Of a DNA stretch of 24,418 bases, positions 7,621 through 15,868 are shown in pieces. The stretch lies in NCBI GenBank assembly GCA_900770195.1, contig CAAGJI010000012.1, positions 1-24,418 of the forward strand. The letters are read 5' to 3'. Every line of letters begins with the position of its first letter. The stretch's first letter is position 1. The position numbers were made by a program, and so were the translations under genes. Origin of the DNA: Oscillospiraceae bacterium. Lineage in GTDB: Bacteria; Bacillota; Clostridia; Oscillospirales; Ruminococcaceae. The notes beneath the pieces are model-generated. The model did not search any database and was not told the origin of the DNA. It was given only the letters and a program-made list of their open reading frames with translations.

Positions 7621-9743
7621 TTTGCACCCTTCATAAGTGCTGCGAGAAGTGTCTGATTCCACGAAAGTTTTTCTCTGTCGAAAATTGAATACGAATCTGT
7701 TTTGCTGTCAGCAGCAAAAAGACCATTATCCCAGTAGAAGCACTTTATACCTCTCTGCTTTGCAGCAGAAACATAATATTCATAAAGTGCCGCTCTGTCT
7801 GACTCATTATTTTTATCAATAGCACCAAACTCACCAATTATAACAGGTATTCCCTTATCAACAAATGTTGTTTTAAGCAAATCAAAAATGCTGTCAAGGT
7901 CTTTTTTATCCTGATCACTTCCGAAAGTTGAAACATTACTGTTTGCATCTCCTGCCATACTCCATGGTGAATAGCTGTGAATTGAAACAATTATATTGCT
8001 GTCTGACGGAACTTTAAGTCCGTTTACTGCATCTACAACGACTGACTGTGCATAAGTTGAAACTATCAACGCCCTTGAAGCATTGTTTCCGCCGCCTGCC
8101 CTTACTGTATCAACAAATGTCTGCCAGTAAACGTTGATATTATCTCTTTCTGCCTGTGTACCGCCATTCCATTCGTTTGCACTGTTTTTTGTTCTAGGTT
8201 CATTCATTCCTTCAAAAATAAGGTGATTATCATAATCTTTGAATTCTGCTGAAATCTGTTCCCAAAGTTTTTTAAGTTTGTCATTTGCAGATGTTGACTG
8301 AACATCAAGCCACGAATCTTCTTCGTGGTGAAGATTAAGAATTACATACATATTGTCATTGTATGCATAGTCAACAACTTCTTTTACTCTTGCCATCCAG
8401 TCGCTGTTGATATTAAAATCTGCATCAACGTGATTAAACCAGGTGACAGGTATTCTTATTGCGTTGAATCCTGCATTTTTAACAGAATCTATCATTTCTT
8501 TTGTTGTTTTAGGGTTACCCCAGTATGTTTCATCAACTGATGACGATTTTGAAAGGTTTGAATCGTCTGAATCAAATGTATTTCCAAGGTTCCAGCCTAT
8601 TTTTATATCTGAAACAATATCTTTTGCTGTTTTTCCTGCATCTGCTGAAGTATTATCGGCTGATGGAGTATTCTTATTCGCTGCGTTGTTGTTTGCTGAA
8701 TCAGACTGTGCAGGAGGGTTATCGCTGCTGTACTGAACCGAAACATCTGTTAATGTTATTGTGTTCTGTGCACTATACCAATAGCCAAGGTCAACCGTAC
8801 CTGAAATATCGACTTTTTCTTTTACATCATCAGGTATTATCCATGTAAGTGAAAGTGATGAGGAATCAGTTATATTTGCAACGTCCATCGACTGATAATA
8901 ATTTCCTGATGAACTGTCTGTTGTTGAAATTCCGAATCCGCCTGTAAACTTTCCAAGTGAACCGTTTGCTGAAAATGTGTATGTAACAGCCTGCGGAACA
9001 TCACCCTCTTTAAGCATATCAGAAAGATTTACTTTACCTGTTTTTGAAGAATCCGAACTGTAGTCAAGAGTTAAATTTGGCTGTACTGATGCTGTTGCAT
9101 CAACAGGCAGTTCCTTTGTTCTTACTGTGTTGCAGATGATATAATCAAGCTTTACTGTTGAAGCACTTGACCACCAGAAACCGATTAAAACCTGACCTGA
9201 AGCGTCAACATAATCCTGAATATTTGTCGGAACGTCCCATTTGATTTCAGCATATTTTGAATTTAAATTATATGTGAAATCTTCCGACTGATACCAGCTG
9301 TCATCTGTTGCAGAAGGACAATCTGATTTTACAGAAATACCTGCACCGCCCTGATACAAATCCATTGTGGAATCAGATGAAAAAATAAATGTAAATGATG
9401 TTACTTTGTCGCCGTCTTCAACGCCTAAATCTTTTAAAGATGCTTTATATGTTTTGTTTGTGTTTTTATCAAGAGTTGCACCAACTTCAAGCTGATAACC
9501 AAGTTCAGATGTTACAGAAACCATAGGACTTATATGCTGTGTTTCTGTTTCTGCTTCAGTTTCTGTTACGCTTTCATCTGCGGCACTTTCCTCTGTGTCT
9601 TCACTTTCTGAAACAGCTGCTGTTGTTTCTTCTTTTTCAGTTGTTTCCTTTTTACCGCAGGCAGTCGCAAAAACACCTGTAAGCATAGAAAAAGCCGCAA
9701 CAAAACTTATTGCTTTAATGTTTAAATCTTTCAGTTTTCCCAT
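7617..9743 (-). CDS. Lipid-anchored GH5 endoglucanase with tandem N-terminal binding modules
   Basis: This 708-residue glycoside hydrolase cleaves beta-1,4-glucan-type chains. Signal peptide with a lipobox-like ATAC (C29), then an acidic Ser/Thr/Glu tether (31-69). Two homologous modules follow (about 72-212 and 213-338), each with a YQS...W..P...D.SG.V..G.W pattern, which look like beta-sandwich carbohydrate-binding modules. An Asn/Ser-rich linker (340-370) leads to the GH5 barrel (about 372-705). Visible active-site residues: IRIP (429-432), LHHE (471-474), acid/base E515 in NEPR, HSY (589-591), nucleophile E638 in GEFG, and W671. NLGNTFD and VTWFNHVD suggest the GH5_4 type. There is no dockerin, so it should stay on the cell membrane and not join the cellulosome. 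The start has GAAAGGA just upstream. It is last in a five-gene operon, 20 bp after a CPBP protease gene. Confidence 0.92.
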   Translation of the reverse strand: MGKLKDLNIKAISFVAAFSMLTGVFATACGKKETTEKEETTAAVSESEDTEESAADESVTETEAETETQHISPMVSVTSELGYQLEVGATLDKNTNKTYKASLKDLGVEDGDKVTSFTFIFSSDSTMDLYQGGAGISVKSDCPSATDDSWYQSEDFTYNLNSKYAEIKWDVPTNIQDYVDASGQVLIGFWWSSASTVKLDYIICNTVRTKELPVDATASVQPNLTLDYSSDSSKTGKVNLSDMLKEGDVPQAVTYTFSANGSLGKFTGGFGISTTDSSSGNYYQSMDVANITDSSSLSLTWIIPDDVKEKVDISGTVDLGYWYSAQNTITLTDVSVQYSSDNPPAQSDSANNNAANKNTPSADNTSADAGKTAKDIVSDIKIGWNLGNTFDSDDSNLSKSSSVDETYWGNPKTTKEMIDSVKNAGFNAIRIPVTWFNHVDADFNINSDWMARVKEVVDYAYNDNMYVILNLHHEEDSWLDVQSTSANDKLKKLWEQISAEFKDYDNHLIFEGMNEPRTKNSANEWNGGTQAERDNINVYWQTFVDTVRAGGGNNASRALIVSTYAQSVVVDAVNGLKVPSDSNIIVSIHSYSPWSMAGDANSNVSTFGSDQDKKDLDSIFDLLKTTFVDKGIPVIIGEFGAIDKNNESDRAALYEYYVSAAKQRGIKCFYWDNGLFAADSKTDSYSIFDREKLSWNQTLLAALMKGAN

Positions 9744-9763
9744 TTTTCTTTCCTTTCAGTTTT

Positions 9764-10912
9764 TTATTTTAGTACATATCCAAGGACCATAAAAGCAATA
9801 TCTGCTGCTATTAAAAGCACAAGTCCCAAGGATTTTATTACCATTCCGCTGCTTCGCATACTCTGTTCAGGCGTGTTGTAAGGTATTCTGTCTGTTCTTA
9901 AAGTGAAAAGAAATGAAACTATTCCAACAAAAAGAAGAACAATAGTTATACCTGAAACAAAATACTGAACAAAATGTCCTGCACTTCCTGACATCATATT
10001 TGTGTACATTACGATGCATGAAAAAGTATTTACAGCAAAATGAATAATTATCGAAGGTATTAAAGAATTATGTTTTACATCAACATATCCCATAAGTATG
10101 CCGATTATAAAACCCGACACCATCTGAACAATGTTGCCATGTGCAAGTCCGAAAAGAAAAGCTGACATAAATATTCCGAATCGCTGACTTACTCTCGAAA
10201 GTGCTTTCATTGCAAAACCTCTGAAAAGGAATTCTTCTGTAATCGGTGCAACAATGCAGCAATATATAATATTTAAAATAACAGCTTTTACATCTGTTGA
10301 TGCACAAAGTGACTCCCTTGTTATGTCAATATCTTTTGAGGCAAGAAAACCTGTCAATGCACTCATTGAATACATAAGTATTATCTGTATTCCAAGTGCT
10401 GTAAAAACATATTTTAAAACATCCCGCCTTTTCAGTCTGACAGGTTCTGCAAACAGTTCAATTGGTTTTACTTTTATAAGTTTAAGACCTATAAAAGCCG
10501 TCAGGACGTTAAAAATAACATGTATTATCAGCACAATTGCTATCGAAACAGATGAATCATCTGTAAAATGATGCATTACATTATAGTAATATGAATAAGC
10601 TGATGTGTCAATTCCTGCCGCTGTATCTGAATATTTTACCGCTTCATATACTCCTTTTAATGCAAGAACAGGCAAAAGATTTGAAATAAAAGCAAATATA
10701 AGAAGCACAACTCCGACTATGTTATAATATTTTCTTATTTTTCTTCCCTCTTTTGCATCAGGAACAAGGGCAGGTTTTTTCTTTTCGTCAATTTCGCTGA
10801 ACATTTCTGAATAATCCATATTATATTTCGGATTTTCCATTGGATTGTCAAATGGATTATACGGGTCCAGATGTTCATTTTTTCTTATGTTAGCATTAAG
10901 TAAATCTGTCAT
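9764..10912 (-). CDS. CPBP (CAAX/Abi) family membrane metalloprotease
   Basis: This 382-residue multi-pass membrane protein of the CPBP (type II CAAX prenyl endopeptidase/bacteriocin-processing) family carries all motifs of the glutamic-type active site: EEFLFR (226-231), FLFGLAH with H258, and HFAVN with H291 and N295. The first 60 residues are soluble and charged, then about eight helices follow. Bacterial members cleave membrane peptides or act in bacteriocin immunity; the target here is unknown. The ATG overlaps the stop of the preceding 73-residue gene by four bases, so the two are probably co-translated. No prenyltransferase or bacteriocin gene is nearby. Confidence 0.88.
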   Translation of the reverse strand: MTDLLNANIRKNEHLDPYNPFDNPMENPKYNMDYSEMFSEIDEKKKPALVPDAKEGRKIRKYYNIVGVVLLIFAFISNLLPVLALKGVYEAVKYSDTAAGIDTSAYSYYYNVMHHFTDDSSVSIAIVLIIHVIFNVLTAFIGLKLIKVKPIELFAEPVRLKRRDVLKYVFTALGIQIILMYSMSALTGFLASKDIDITRESLCASTDVKAVILNIIYCCIVAPITEEFLFRGFAMKALSRVSQRFGIFMSAFLFGLAHGNIVQMVSGFIIGILMGYVDVKHNSLIPSIIIHFAVNTFSCIVMYTNMMSGSAGHFVQYFVSGITIVLLFVGIVSFLFTLRTDRIPYNTPEQSMRSSGMVIKSLGLVLLIAADIAFMVLGYVLK

Positions 10913-11130
10913 TTTTCTGTACTTTTTCTCTCCGCACCGTATTTTTCATAAAATGCATCTATATCCTTTTCCGTTGATGCAAGTTCTGAATACAATAATT
11001 TTTTTGTTTTCGGGTCGTAAAATCCTATTATTCTTTCACCCGTACATATCGAACTTTGCGTTCTGATTTCAAATCCCGTGCATTCTTTCGGTATCTGCAA
11101 AGTTTTTATGTGTCTCTTAAAAATACTCAT
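10909..11130 (-). CDS. Small hypothetical protein, 73 residues
   Basis: I do not recognise this family. The protein is soluble and basic, with no signal peptide or membrane segment. The middle, GERIIGFYDPKTKKLLYSE, looks like two beta-strands joined by a turn, and the last 25 residues look helical (ASTEKDIDAFYEKYG). It has ATGA overlaps at both ends (with rimI upstream and the CPBP gene downstream), which is strong evidence that it is a real translated gene. C17 and C29 are its only cysteines. Its role cannot be inferred beyond co-expression. Confidence 0.7.
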   Translation of the reverse strand: MSIFKRHIKTLQIPKECTGFEIRTQSSICTGERIIGFYDPKTKKLLYSELASTEKDIDAFYEKYGAERKSTEK

Positions 11131-11591
11131 TCTGTTATATCAACACTCATAAGAACCGCATTTTCAACAGGTTCTCTGTAATAATTTTTTCTGATTCCGT
11201 CTTTTTTAAGATTATATTTTTCATATAATTTTATCGCAGGAACATTACTTTCACGAACTTCAAGCATAATTTTTTTTATTCCCGATTTTTTGGATTTTTC
11301 AAAAATATAATTCACAATTTTATCTGCAATTCCTTTTTTTCTGTTTTCGGGAATAACCGCAATATCATCTATATTGAGTTCATCTCCGCCAAGTATTGTA
11401 TACACAAGAAAACCGCATATTTTTTCGCCATACTCAGCCTTTATAATTCCGCCATATTCTCCGCAGCAGGCATCTTTTATCATTTTTTCAGTCCACGAAT
11501 CTTTTTTGAAACACTCTTTTTCTATTTCATAAATTCGTGAAACATCTTTTTCCTCTGCTTTGAATATTTTTATTTCATTAAAGTCCTGCAT
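11127..11591 (-). CDS. rimI: Ribosomal-protein-alanine N-acetyltransferase RimI
   Basis: This 154-residue single-domain GNAT acetyltransferase uses acetyl-CoA; the RimI type acetylates the N-terminal alanine of ribosomal protein S18. The acetyl-CoA loop reads RKKGIA after the strand LNIDDIAVIPE. The RimI-typical block EVRESNVPAIKLYEKYNLKKDG follows, then RKNYY, with a length normal for the family. The gene overlaps the Nudix gene by 14 bp and the next gene by 4 bp. The usual partners tsaB and tsaD are not adjacent. Substrate assignment follows family similarity; another GNAT target is possible. Confidence 0.85.
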   Translation of the reverse strand: MQDFNEIKIFKAEEKDVSRIYEIEKECFKKDSWTEKMIKDACCGEYGGIIKAEYGEKICGFLVYTILGGDELNIDDIAVIPENRKKGIADKIVNYIFEKSKKSGIKKIMLEVRESNVPAIKLYEKYNLKKDGIRKNYYREPVENAVLMSVDITE

Positions 11592-11997
11592 CTTTTTTTA
11601 TTGCGGATTTTGCCTTATTTACAATATTTTTATCATTATCATAAGTCAAAATATTATAAGCATAATTTATATCAACCCATTTTGCTTCGGAAACCTCCGA
11701 TTTTTGCAAAACAAAATTTGTATTTTTAGCTTTTGCTATAAAGTAAACAACTTCTTTTTGAACATCTTTTTTCGGGGAATATGAAACAGTTTCACGAAAT
11801 GTTGAATCAATAAGTGCTTCTATGGACGTTTCTTCCATTATTTCTCTTTTAGCGGTTTCAACTTCTGTTTCATCTGCTTCAACATGTCCCTTTGGAAACG
11901 ACCAGTGACCGCTGTTCACGTGTTTTATGAGAAGAATTTCAATGTTGCCATGATATTTTCGATAAACGACAGCACCGCACGATTTTTCATACTGCAT
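11578..11997 (-). CDS. Nudix hydrolase (MutT/Ap4A-hydrolase type)
   Basis: This 139-residue single-domain Nudix enzyme hydrolyses a nucleoside diphosphate linked to another moiety. The Nudix box is complete from GHVEADE through REIMEETS, with Thr in place of the usual Gly near the end of the box; the catalytic glutamates are present. The surrounding SCGAVVYR...ILLIKH and GHWSFPKGH are typical of bis(5'-nucleosyl)-tetraphosphatases of the asymmetrical type. It is the first gene of a five-gene operon (Nudix, rimI, small ORF, CPBP, GH5), with an AAAGGAAG ribosome site. The substrate is not certain. Confidence 0.88.
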   Translation of the reverse strand: MQYEKSCGAVVYRKYHGNIEILLIKHVNSGHWSFPKGHVEADETEVETAKREIMEETSIEALIDSTFRETVSYSPKKDVQKEVVYFIAKAKNTNFVLQKSEVSEAKWVDINYAYNILTYDNDKNIVNKAKSAIKKDAGL

Positions 11998-12038
11998 AAA
12001 AAACTTCCTTTCTGTATATTAAAATAAAACCCAAGTAT

Positions 12039-12067
12039 ATTATAACATACTATACATTTTTTTTCAA
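12039..12067 (-). promoter_or_regulatory. Sigma-A promoter of the Nudix-to-GH5 operon
   Basis: On the minus strand TTGAAA (12067-12062) and TATAAT (12044-12039) are 17 bases apart, about 42 bases before the Nudix ATG. No other promoter is evident in the tightly packed genes that follow, so the GH5 gene probably depends at least partly on it. Confidence 0.75.
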
Positions 12068-12153
12068 GTATAAAAGATTATTTTTTTATACATATGATTT
12101 CAAAAGCATATTTCACCGAAAAAAAGCAATACTAACAAAAAGGAGTTTTTAAA

Positions 12154-12828
12154 ATGAGTATTATTTTTTTTCGTTCTGTCATACTTTATTTAACCGTAAT
12201 TTTTGCTGTAAGACTTATGGGAAAACGTCAGCTTGGCGAATTGCAGCCCTCTGAACTTGTCATTACAATTTTAATATCAAATATTGCAACTCTTCCGCTT
12301 GAAGACACAGAAATCCCGCTTACTATGGGACTTTTTCCTATTCTCACCCTTGTATGCTACGAGGTTATTATGTCCTGGATAACACTTAAATCAAGAAAAA
12401 TCCGAAAAATGGTTTCGGGACAACCAAAAATAATAATAAGCAATGGCAAAATAAATCAAAATATGCTTAAAGAACTCCGCCTGTCTCTCGATGACCTTAT
12501 GGCAGGTTTGCGAAACAGCGGAATTTTTGACATAACAGAAGTTCAATATGCGATTGTTGAAACAAACGGAAGCATTTCAGTTCTTGAAAAAACAAACTTT
12601 CAAAACGCAACAAAAGCAGATGTCGGCAAACCTGATGCACCTTGCAATCCGCCGCAAATTTATATTTCAGATGGACACATAATAAACGAAAATCTTGGAG
12701 AAAAAGGCAAAAATAAAATTTGGCTTAACTCTGTTCTTGAAGGAAATAAGATTTCAGTTGATGAAATATTTTTTCTTTCAGCCGATGAAAAAGGAAAAGT
12801 TTCAATTGTAAAAAAAGAAAGGAACTGA
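12154..12828 (+). CDS. DUF421 (YetF-like) membrane protein
   Basis: This 224-residue protein belongs to the DUF421/YetF family. Three membrane helices occupy about residues 4-22, 33-50 and 57-77, with the family-typical RLMGKRQLGELQPSELVI between the first two. A cytoplasmic alpha/beta domain follows, with KPKIIISNGK-type and DDLMAGLRNSGIFDI motifs conserved in the family. The molecular function is unknown; relatives in Bacillus form multimers in the membrane and some are made during sporulation. AAGGAG lies 9 bases before the ATG. It is followed after 4 bp by a DUF4363 gene, a pairing common in Clostridia. No clear sigma-A promoter is visible in the AT-rich 12068-12153. Confidence 0.9.
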   Translation: MSIIFFRSVILYLTVIFAVRLMGKRQLGELQPSELVITILISNIATLPLEDTEIPLTMGLFPILTLVCYEVIMSWITLKSRKIRKMVSGQPKIIISNGKINQNMLKELRLSLDDLMAGLRNSGIFDITEVQYAIVETNGSISVLEKTNFQNATKADVGKPDAPCNPPQIYISDGHIINENLGEKGKNKIWLNSVLEGNKISVDEIFFLSADEKGKVSIVKKERN

Positions 12829-12832
12829 TTTT

Positions 12833-13207
12833 ATGACACGTCTGAAAATAAGTATTGCTGTTTTAAGCACACTTATTCTGTTTTCATTTTTCAATACTTT
12901 AACAGTAAAGTACAAGTGCAATTATATGCTTGAATCCATTGAAGAAATAAAAAAAACAGCTTCCTCTGACAAGGAAAAAGCCGTTGAACTTTCAAAAGAT
13001 TTAAAAAAATACTGGGATAAAAATTCCGATTATTTAAATCTGCTTGTTTCAAGCGATTATTTAGGCGAAATAGGCATTGGTTTCAGTAAATCTGATGAAT
13101 TTATTTCTGATGATTCATCTGAATCTGATGCTGAACTTAACTCCCTTGCTGAACTTATAAGACAACTTGATTACAGCATAACTCCCACAATTTACACCGT
13201 ATTTTAA
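12833..13207 (+). CDS. DUF4363 membrane-anchored protein
   Basis: This 124-residue protein has one N-terminal membrane helix (about 7-24) and an extracytoplasmic, highly charged helical domain containing LSKDLKKYWDKNSDYLNLL, typical of DUF4363. An acidic stretch (DDSSESDAEL) precedes the last helix. It follows the DUF421 gene by 4 bp with GAAAGGAA as ribosome site, so the two are probably partners in one membrane complex. Its function is unknown. It ends just before a strong terminator. Confidence 0.8.
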   Translation: MTRLKISIAVLSTLILFSFFNTLTVKYKCNYMLESIEEIKKTASSDKEKAVELSKDLKKYWDKNSDYLNLLVSSDYLGEIGIGFSKSDEFISDDSSESDAELNSLAELIRQLDYSITPTIYTVF

Positions 13208-13210
13208 AAA

Positions 13211-13240
13211 AACAAGGCACTGTTTTCACAGTGCCTTGTT
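13211..13240. terminator. Bidirectional rho-independent terminator
   Basis: A perfect 12-bp stem (13211-13222 with 13229-13240) encloses a 6-base loop. A T-run follows on the plus strand, and the A-run before it gives a T-run on the minus strand. It ends both the DUF421/DUF4363 operon and the convergent pckG gene. Confidence 0.95.
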
Positions 13241-13260
13241 TTTATATCAAGCAAATAAAA

Positions 13261-15087
13261 TTACTTGCTAAGGTTAGCTTCGAGCTTGTCGAGCTGTGCA
13301 TAAAGTGCATCAGGAATGTTACCGCCGTTTGCCTTGATGTCGTTATCGTAGTAATTACGCATCTGAGCAAATTCTTTCTTCCAGAGGTCCTTATCAACTT
13401 CAAGAAGGTGTGCGATATCTTCTGTTGTCATCTTCTTGCCTTCGTTTTCAAGGCCTTCGATGTTGATGTCTTCAGGCTTTGGAAGGTAACCGATAGCTGT
13501 TTCGTTAGCGTCAACTGTGCCTTCACATCTCTTGATGATCCAGTCGAGAACTCTCATGTTGTCGCCAAATCCAGGCCAGAGGAAATTGCCTTCGTCATCT
13601 GTTCTGAACCAGTTAACATTGAATATCTTTGGAGCCTTGTCGCCGAGCTTTTCGCCCATTTCAAGCCAGTGTGCCCAGTAGTCACCAACATTGTAGCCGA
13701 TGAATGGCTTCATAGCCATTGGGTCGTGACGAAGAACACCTACTGCACCTGTAGCTGCTGCTGTTGTTTCTGAAGAAACTGCTGAACCCATATATGTGCC
13801 GTGTGTCCAGTCAAATGACTGATATACGAGAGGAGTTGTGCTCTTACGTCTGCCACCGAAGATAATAGCTGATACAGGAACACCCTTTGGATTGTCAAAT
13901 TCAGGTGAAAGACATGGGCAGTTCTGTGCAGGAGCTGTAAATCTTGAGTTTGGATGAGCAAGCTTGTTGCCTTCTGCAACATATTCAGGGCCGTTTACCT
14001 TAGCACCCTTCCATTCTGTTGCATCAACAGGTGGATTCTTTGTGAGCTTTTCCCACCAAACTGTGTTGTCTGAGTTATCAAGAGCAACGTTTGTGAAAAT
14101 AGCATTCTTTCTTGTACAAGCAAGTGCATTGTAGTTTGACTTTTCGTTTGTACCAGGAGCAACGCCGAAGAAACCGTTTTCAGGGTTGATAGCATAAAGT
14201 CTGCCATCTTCGCCCGGCTTCATCCAAGCAATATCATCGCCGACTGTAAATACTTCATAGCCTGCTTTTCTGTATCCTTCAGGTGGAATAAGCATTGCAA
14301 GGTTTGTTTTACCGCAAGCTGATGGGAATGCAGCTGTGATATACTTAACTTCTCCATCAGGCTTCTTAACGCCGAGGATAAGCATATGTTCAGCCATCCA
14401 GCCTTCATTCTTACCCTGATATGAAGCGATACGAAGAGCGAAGCACTTCTTGCCAAGGAGAACGTTTCCGCCGTATGCTGAGTTGATTGACCAGATTGTG
14501 TTTTCTTCAGGGAACTGAACGATGTATCTCTTATCAGGATCAACATCAGCCTTTGAGTGAAGACCACGAACGAAATCATTTGATGTTTCGCCAAGGTTTT
14601 CAAATGCCTGAACACCCATTCTTGTCATAATGTTCATATTAAGAACAACGTAGATAGAGTCTGTAAGTTCAACACCAACCTTAGCGAGAGGTGAACCGAT
14701 AGGACCCATTGAATAAGGGATAACATACATTGTTCTGCCCTTCATAACACCATCATACATAGGTGTAAGGAGAGCTTTCATTTCGTTAGGATCCATCCAG
14801 TTGTTAGTTGGACCTGCGCCTTCCTTTGTCTTTGAACAGATAAATGTTCTGCCTTCAACTCTGGCAACGTCGTTTTCACGTGTTCTGTGATAAAGACAAC
14901 CAGGTAACTTTTCTTCATTAAGCTTGTACATCTTGTCCCAGCTGTCATCAGGGAGTGATGTAACTTCTTCTGTTAATGCATCAAGCTGTTCTTTTGAACC
15001 ATCGATCCAAACAACTTTTTCAGGCTTACAGAGGGCAACCATTTCGTCAACCCAATCAAGTACATTTTTGTTCTTAGTTAATGCCAT
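13261..15087 (-). CDS. pckG: Phosphoenolpyruvate carboxykinase (GTP)
   Basis: This 608-residue cytosolic enzyme interconverts oxaloacetate plus GTP with PEP, CO2 and GDP. The length and motifs are those of the GTP-dependent class, not the ATP class: P-loop PSACGKTN (255-262) with the reactive C258, metal-binding VGDDIAWM (282-289), NEGWMAEHM (227-235), and the GTP-class block ACTRKNAIFTNVAL. In anaerobic fibre degraders the enzyme usually runs toward oxaloacetate, fixing CO2 on the way to succinate. AAGGAGG lies just before the ATG. Codons are strongly biased (GGT, GCT, AAG, AAC), unlike neighbouring AT-rich genes, which fits very high expression. It is a single-gene unit with its own promoter and terminator. 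Confidence 0.97.
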   Translation of the reverse strand: MALTKNKNVLDWVDEMVALCKPEKVVWIDGSKEQLDALTEEVTSLPDDSWDKMYKLNEEKLPGCLYHRTRENDVARVEGRTFICSKTKEGAGPTNNWMDPNEMKALLTPMYDGVMKGRTMYVIPYSMGPIGSPLAKVGVELTDSIYVVLNMNIMTRMGVQAFENLGETSNDFVRGLHSKADVDPDKRYIVQFPEENTIWSINSAYGGNVLLGKKCFALRIASYQGKNEGWMAEHMLILGVKKPDGEVKYITAAFPSACGKTNLAMLIPPEGYRKAGYEVFTVGDDIAWMKPGEDGRLYAINPENGFFGVAPGTNEKSNYNALACTRKNAIFTNVALDNSDNTVWWEKLTKNPPVDATEWKGAKVNGPEYVAEGNKLAHPNSRFTAPAQNCPCLSPEFDNPKGVPVSAIIFGGRRKSTTPLVYQSFDWTHGTYMGSAVSSETTAAATGAVGVLRHDPMAMKPFIGYNVGDYWAHWLEMGEKLGDKAPKIFNVNWFRTDDEGNFLWPGFGDNMRVLDWIIKRCEGTVDANETAIGYLPKPEDINIEGLENEGKKMTTEDIAHLLEVDKDLWKKEFAQMRNYYDNDIKANGGNIPDALYAQLDKLEANLSK

Positions 15088-15109
15088 TTGTTTTTACCTC
15101 CTTAAATTA

Positions 15110-15125
15110 GCGTGCTTCTGCACAC
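15110..15125 (-). other. Leader hairpin of pckG
   Basis: Read on the minus strand, GTGTGC and GCACGC pair (with one G-U pair) around a 4-base loop, just before the ribosome site. A second weaker GGAAA/TTTCC stem precedes it. Probably an mRNA-stability element; no known riboswitch is recognised. Confidence 0.4.
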
Positions 15126-15155
15126 TTGGAAAAGTACAACCTTTCCTTACCAATA

Positions 15156-15184
15156 ATTATATATCAAAATAACTTTTATGTCAA
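15156..15184 (-). promoter_or_regulatory. Perfect-consensus sigma-A promoter of pckG
   Basis: On the minus strand TTGACA (15184-15179) and TATAAT (15161-15156) are both exact hexamers with a 17-base spacer. Transcription would start near 15149, giving a leader of about 60 bases. This fits the biased codon use of pckG. Confidence 0.92.
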
Positions 15185-15277
15185 GCTATTTACAGAAATT
15201 TATTACTTATTTTATTTACAAAAGTCTTTTGATTTGTATTTTTCAGGTGATACTCAAAAACTTTTCACCTTTTTATC

Positions 15278-15306
15278 AAAAAACTTCAGATTCTATTATT
15301 ACTGAA
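15278..15306 (-). terminator. Weak candidate terminator of the glmU operon
   Basis: On the minus strand TTCAG pairs with CTGAA around a 12-base loop, and GTTTTTTG follows. Just upstream, GAATC occurs three times in a row (15304-15320), and GATTC at 15289-15293 could pair with any copy, so alternative stems exist. It lies 30 bp after the last gene of the operon. Confidence 0.4.
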
Positions 15307-15337
15307 TCGGAATCAGAATCAACCAATAAAAAAATTC

Positions 15338-15853
15338 TTAATACTCCAGTTTTTCAATAAATCTAACAAGTTTTCCACTGCCGATATACTCTTTATTATG
15401 CGGAAAACGAAACTTTCCGTTTGAAAAAACCAGACAATAAATCGCTCCCTTTTTCCTGACTTCTTTTAATTCGTCCCACCTGTAAACACTTTTTCTGCCA
15501 AAAGCATCTGTTTTCTCAAGAAAAGTGTCCGTATAGGAAATGTGGTAATTTCGGCTTAAAAGTATGATATATGCACCAGTTGCAGCTATAACAAGGAAAA
15601 GAACTCCACAAAGGAACATATCTGTATCTTCCATACCGTCAAGCCATATTACAAAACTTGCCAAAGCCATAATCAGAAACAGAACAAACCATACGAGTCC
15701 CGCTTTTTTCATTGCCTTTGTAAGCTTAACTTCTTTTAGATAATAACTCTCTTTTTCTTCTTCAAGAATTTTTTTATCTTCCCATTTTGTGCTTTGTTTT
15801 ACCGCAAATTTGTTCAGAATTGATGATACTATGTGAAGAAATGCTGAAAGCAT
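15338..15853 (-). CDS. Small two-helix membrane protein with a PH-like C-terminal region
   Basis: This 171-residue protein has a charged N-terminal 45 residues, two membrane helices (about 52-72 and 78-99) joined by a short acidic loop, and a C-terminal domain of short beta-strands (YHISYTDTFLEK, YRWDELKEV, YCLVFSNGKFRFP). The arrangement of two helices followed by a WxEixxv-type strand resembles bacterial PH-like or DUF6560-type proteins; this family call is tentative. The gene follows the lectin-lipoprotein gene by 15 bp with GGGAGGAG before the ATG, so it is the last gene of the glmU-pth operon. The function is unknown; it could be a membrane partner of the lectin. Confidence 0.7.
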   Translation of the reverse strand: MLSAFLHIVSSILNKFAVKQSTKWEDKKILEEEKESYYLKEVKLTKAMKKAGLVWFVLFLIMALASFVIWLDGMEDTDMFLCGVLFLVIAATGAYIILLSRNYHISYTDTFLEKTDAFGRKSVYRWDELKEVRKKGAIYCLVFSNGKFRFPHNKEYIGSGKLVRFIEKLEY

Positions 15854-15868
15854 TAAATCTCCTCCCGA

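Noticed and set aside
12068..12153. Sporulation-type promoter before the DUF421 gene
   Set aside because: GCATA and CAATACTA-like pieces are present, but the -10 part does not fit any sigma-factor pattern well in this AT-rich stretch.
13740..14615. Minus-strand ORFs of 70-131 codons inside pckG
   Set aside because: They are out-of-frame shadows of a clearly conserved enzyme.
15304..15320. Three GAATC units as a CRISPR-like or regulator repeat array
   Set aside because: The units are six bases apart with no spacers and sit beside a candidate terminator; too short for either call.
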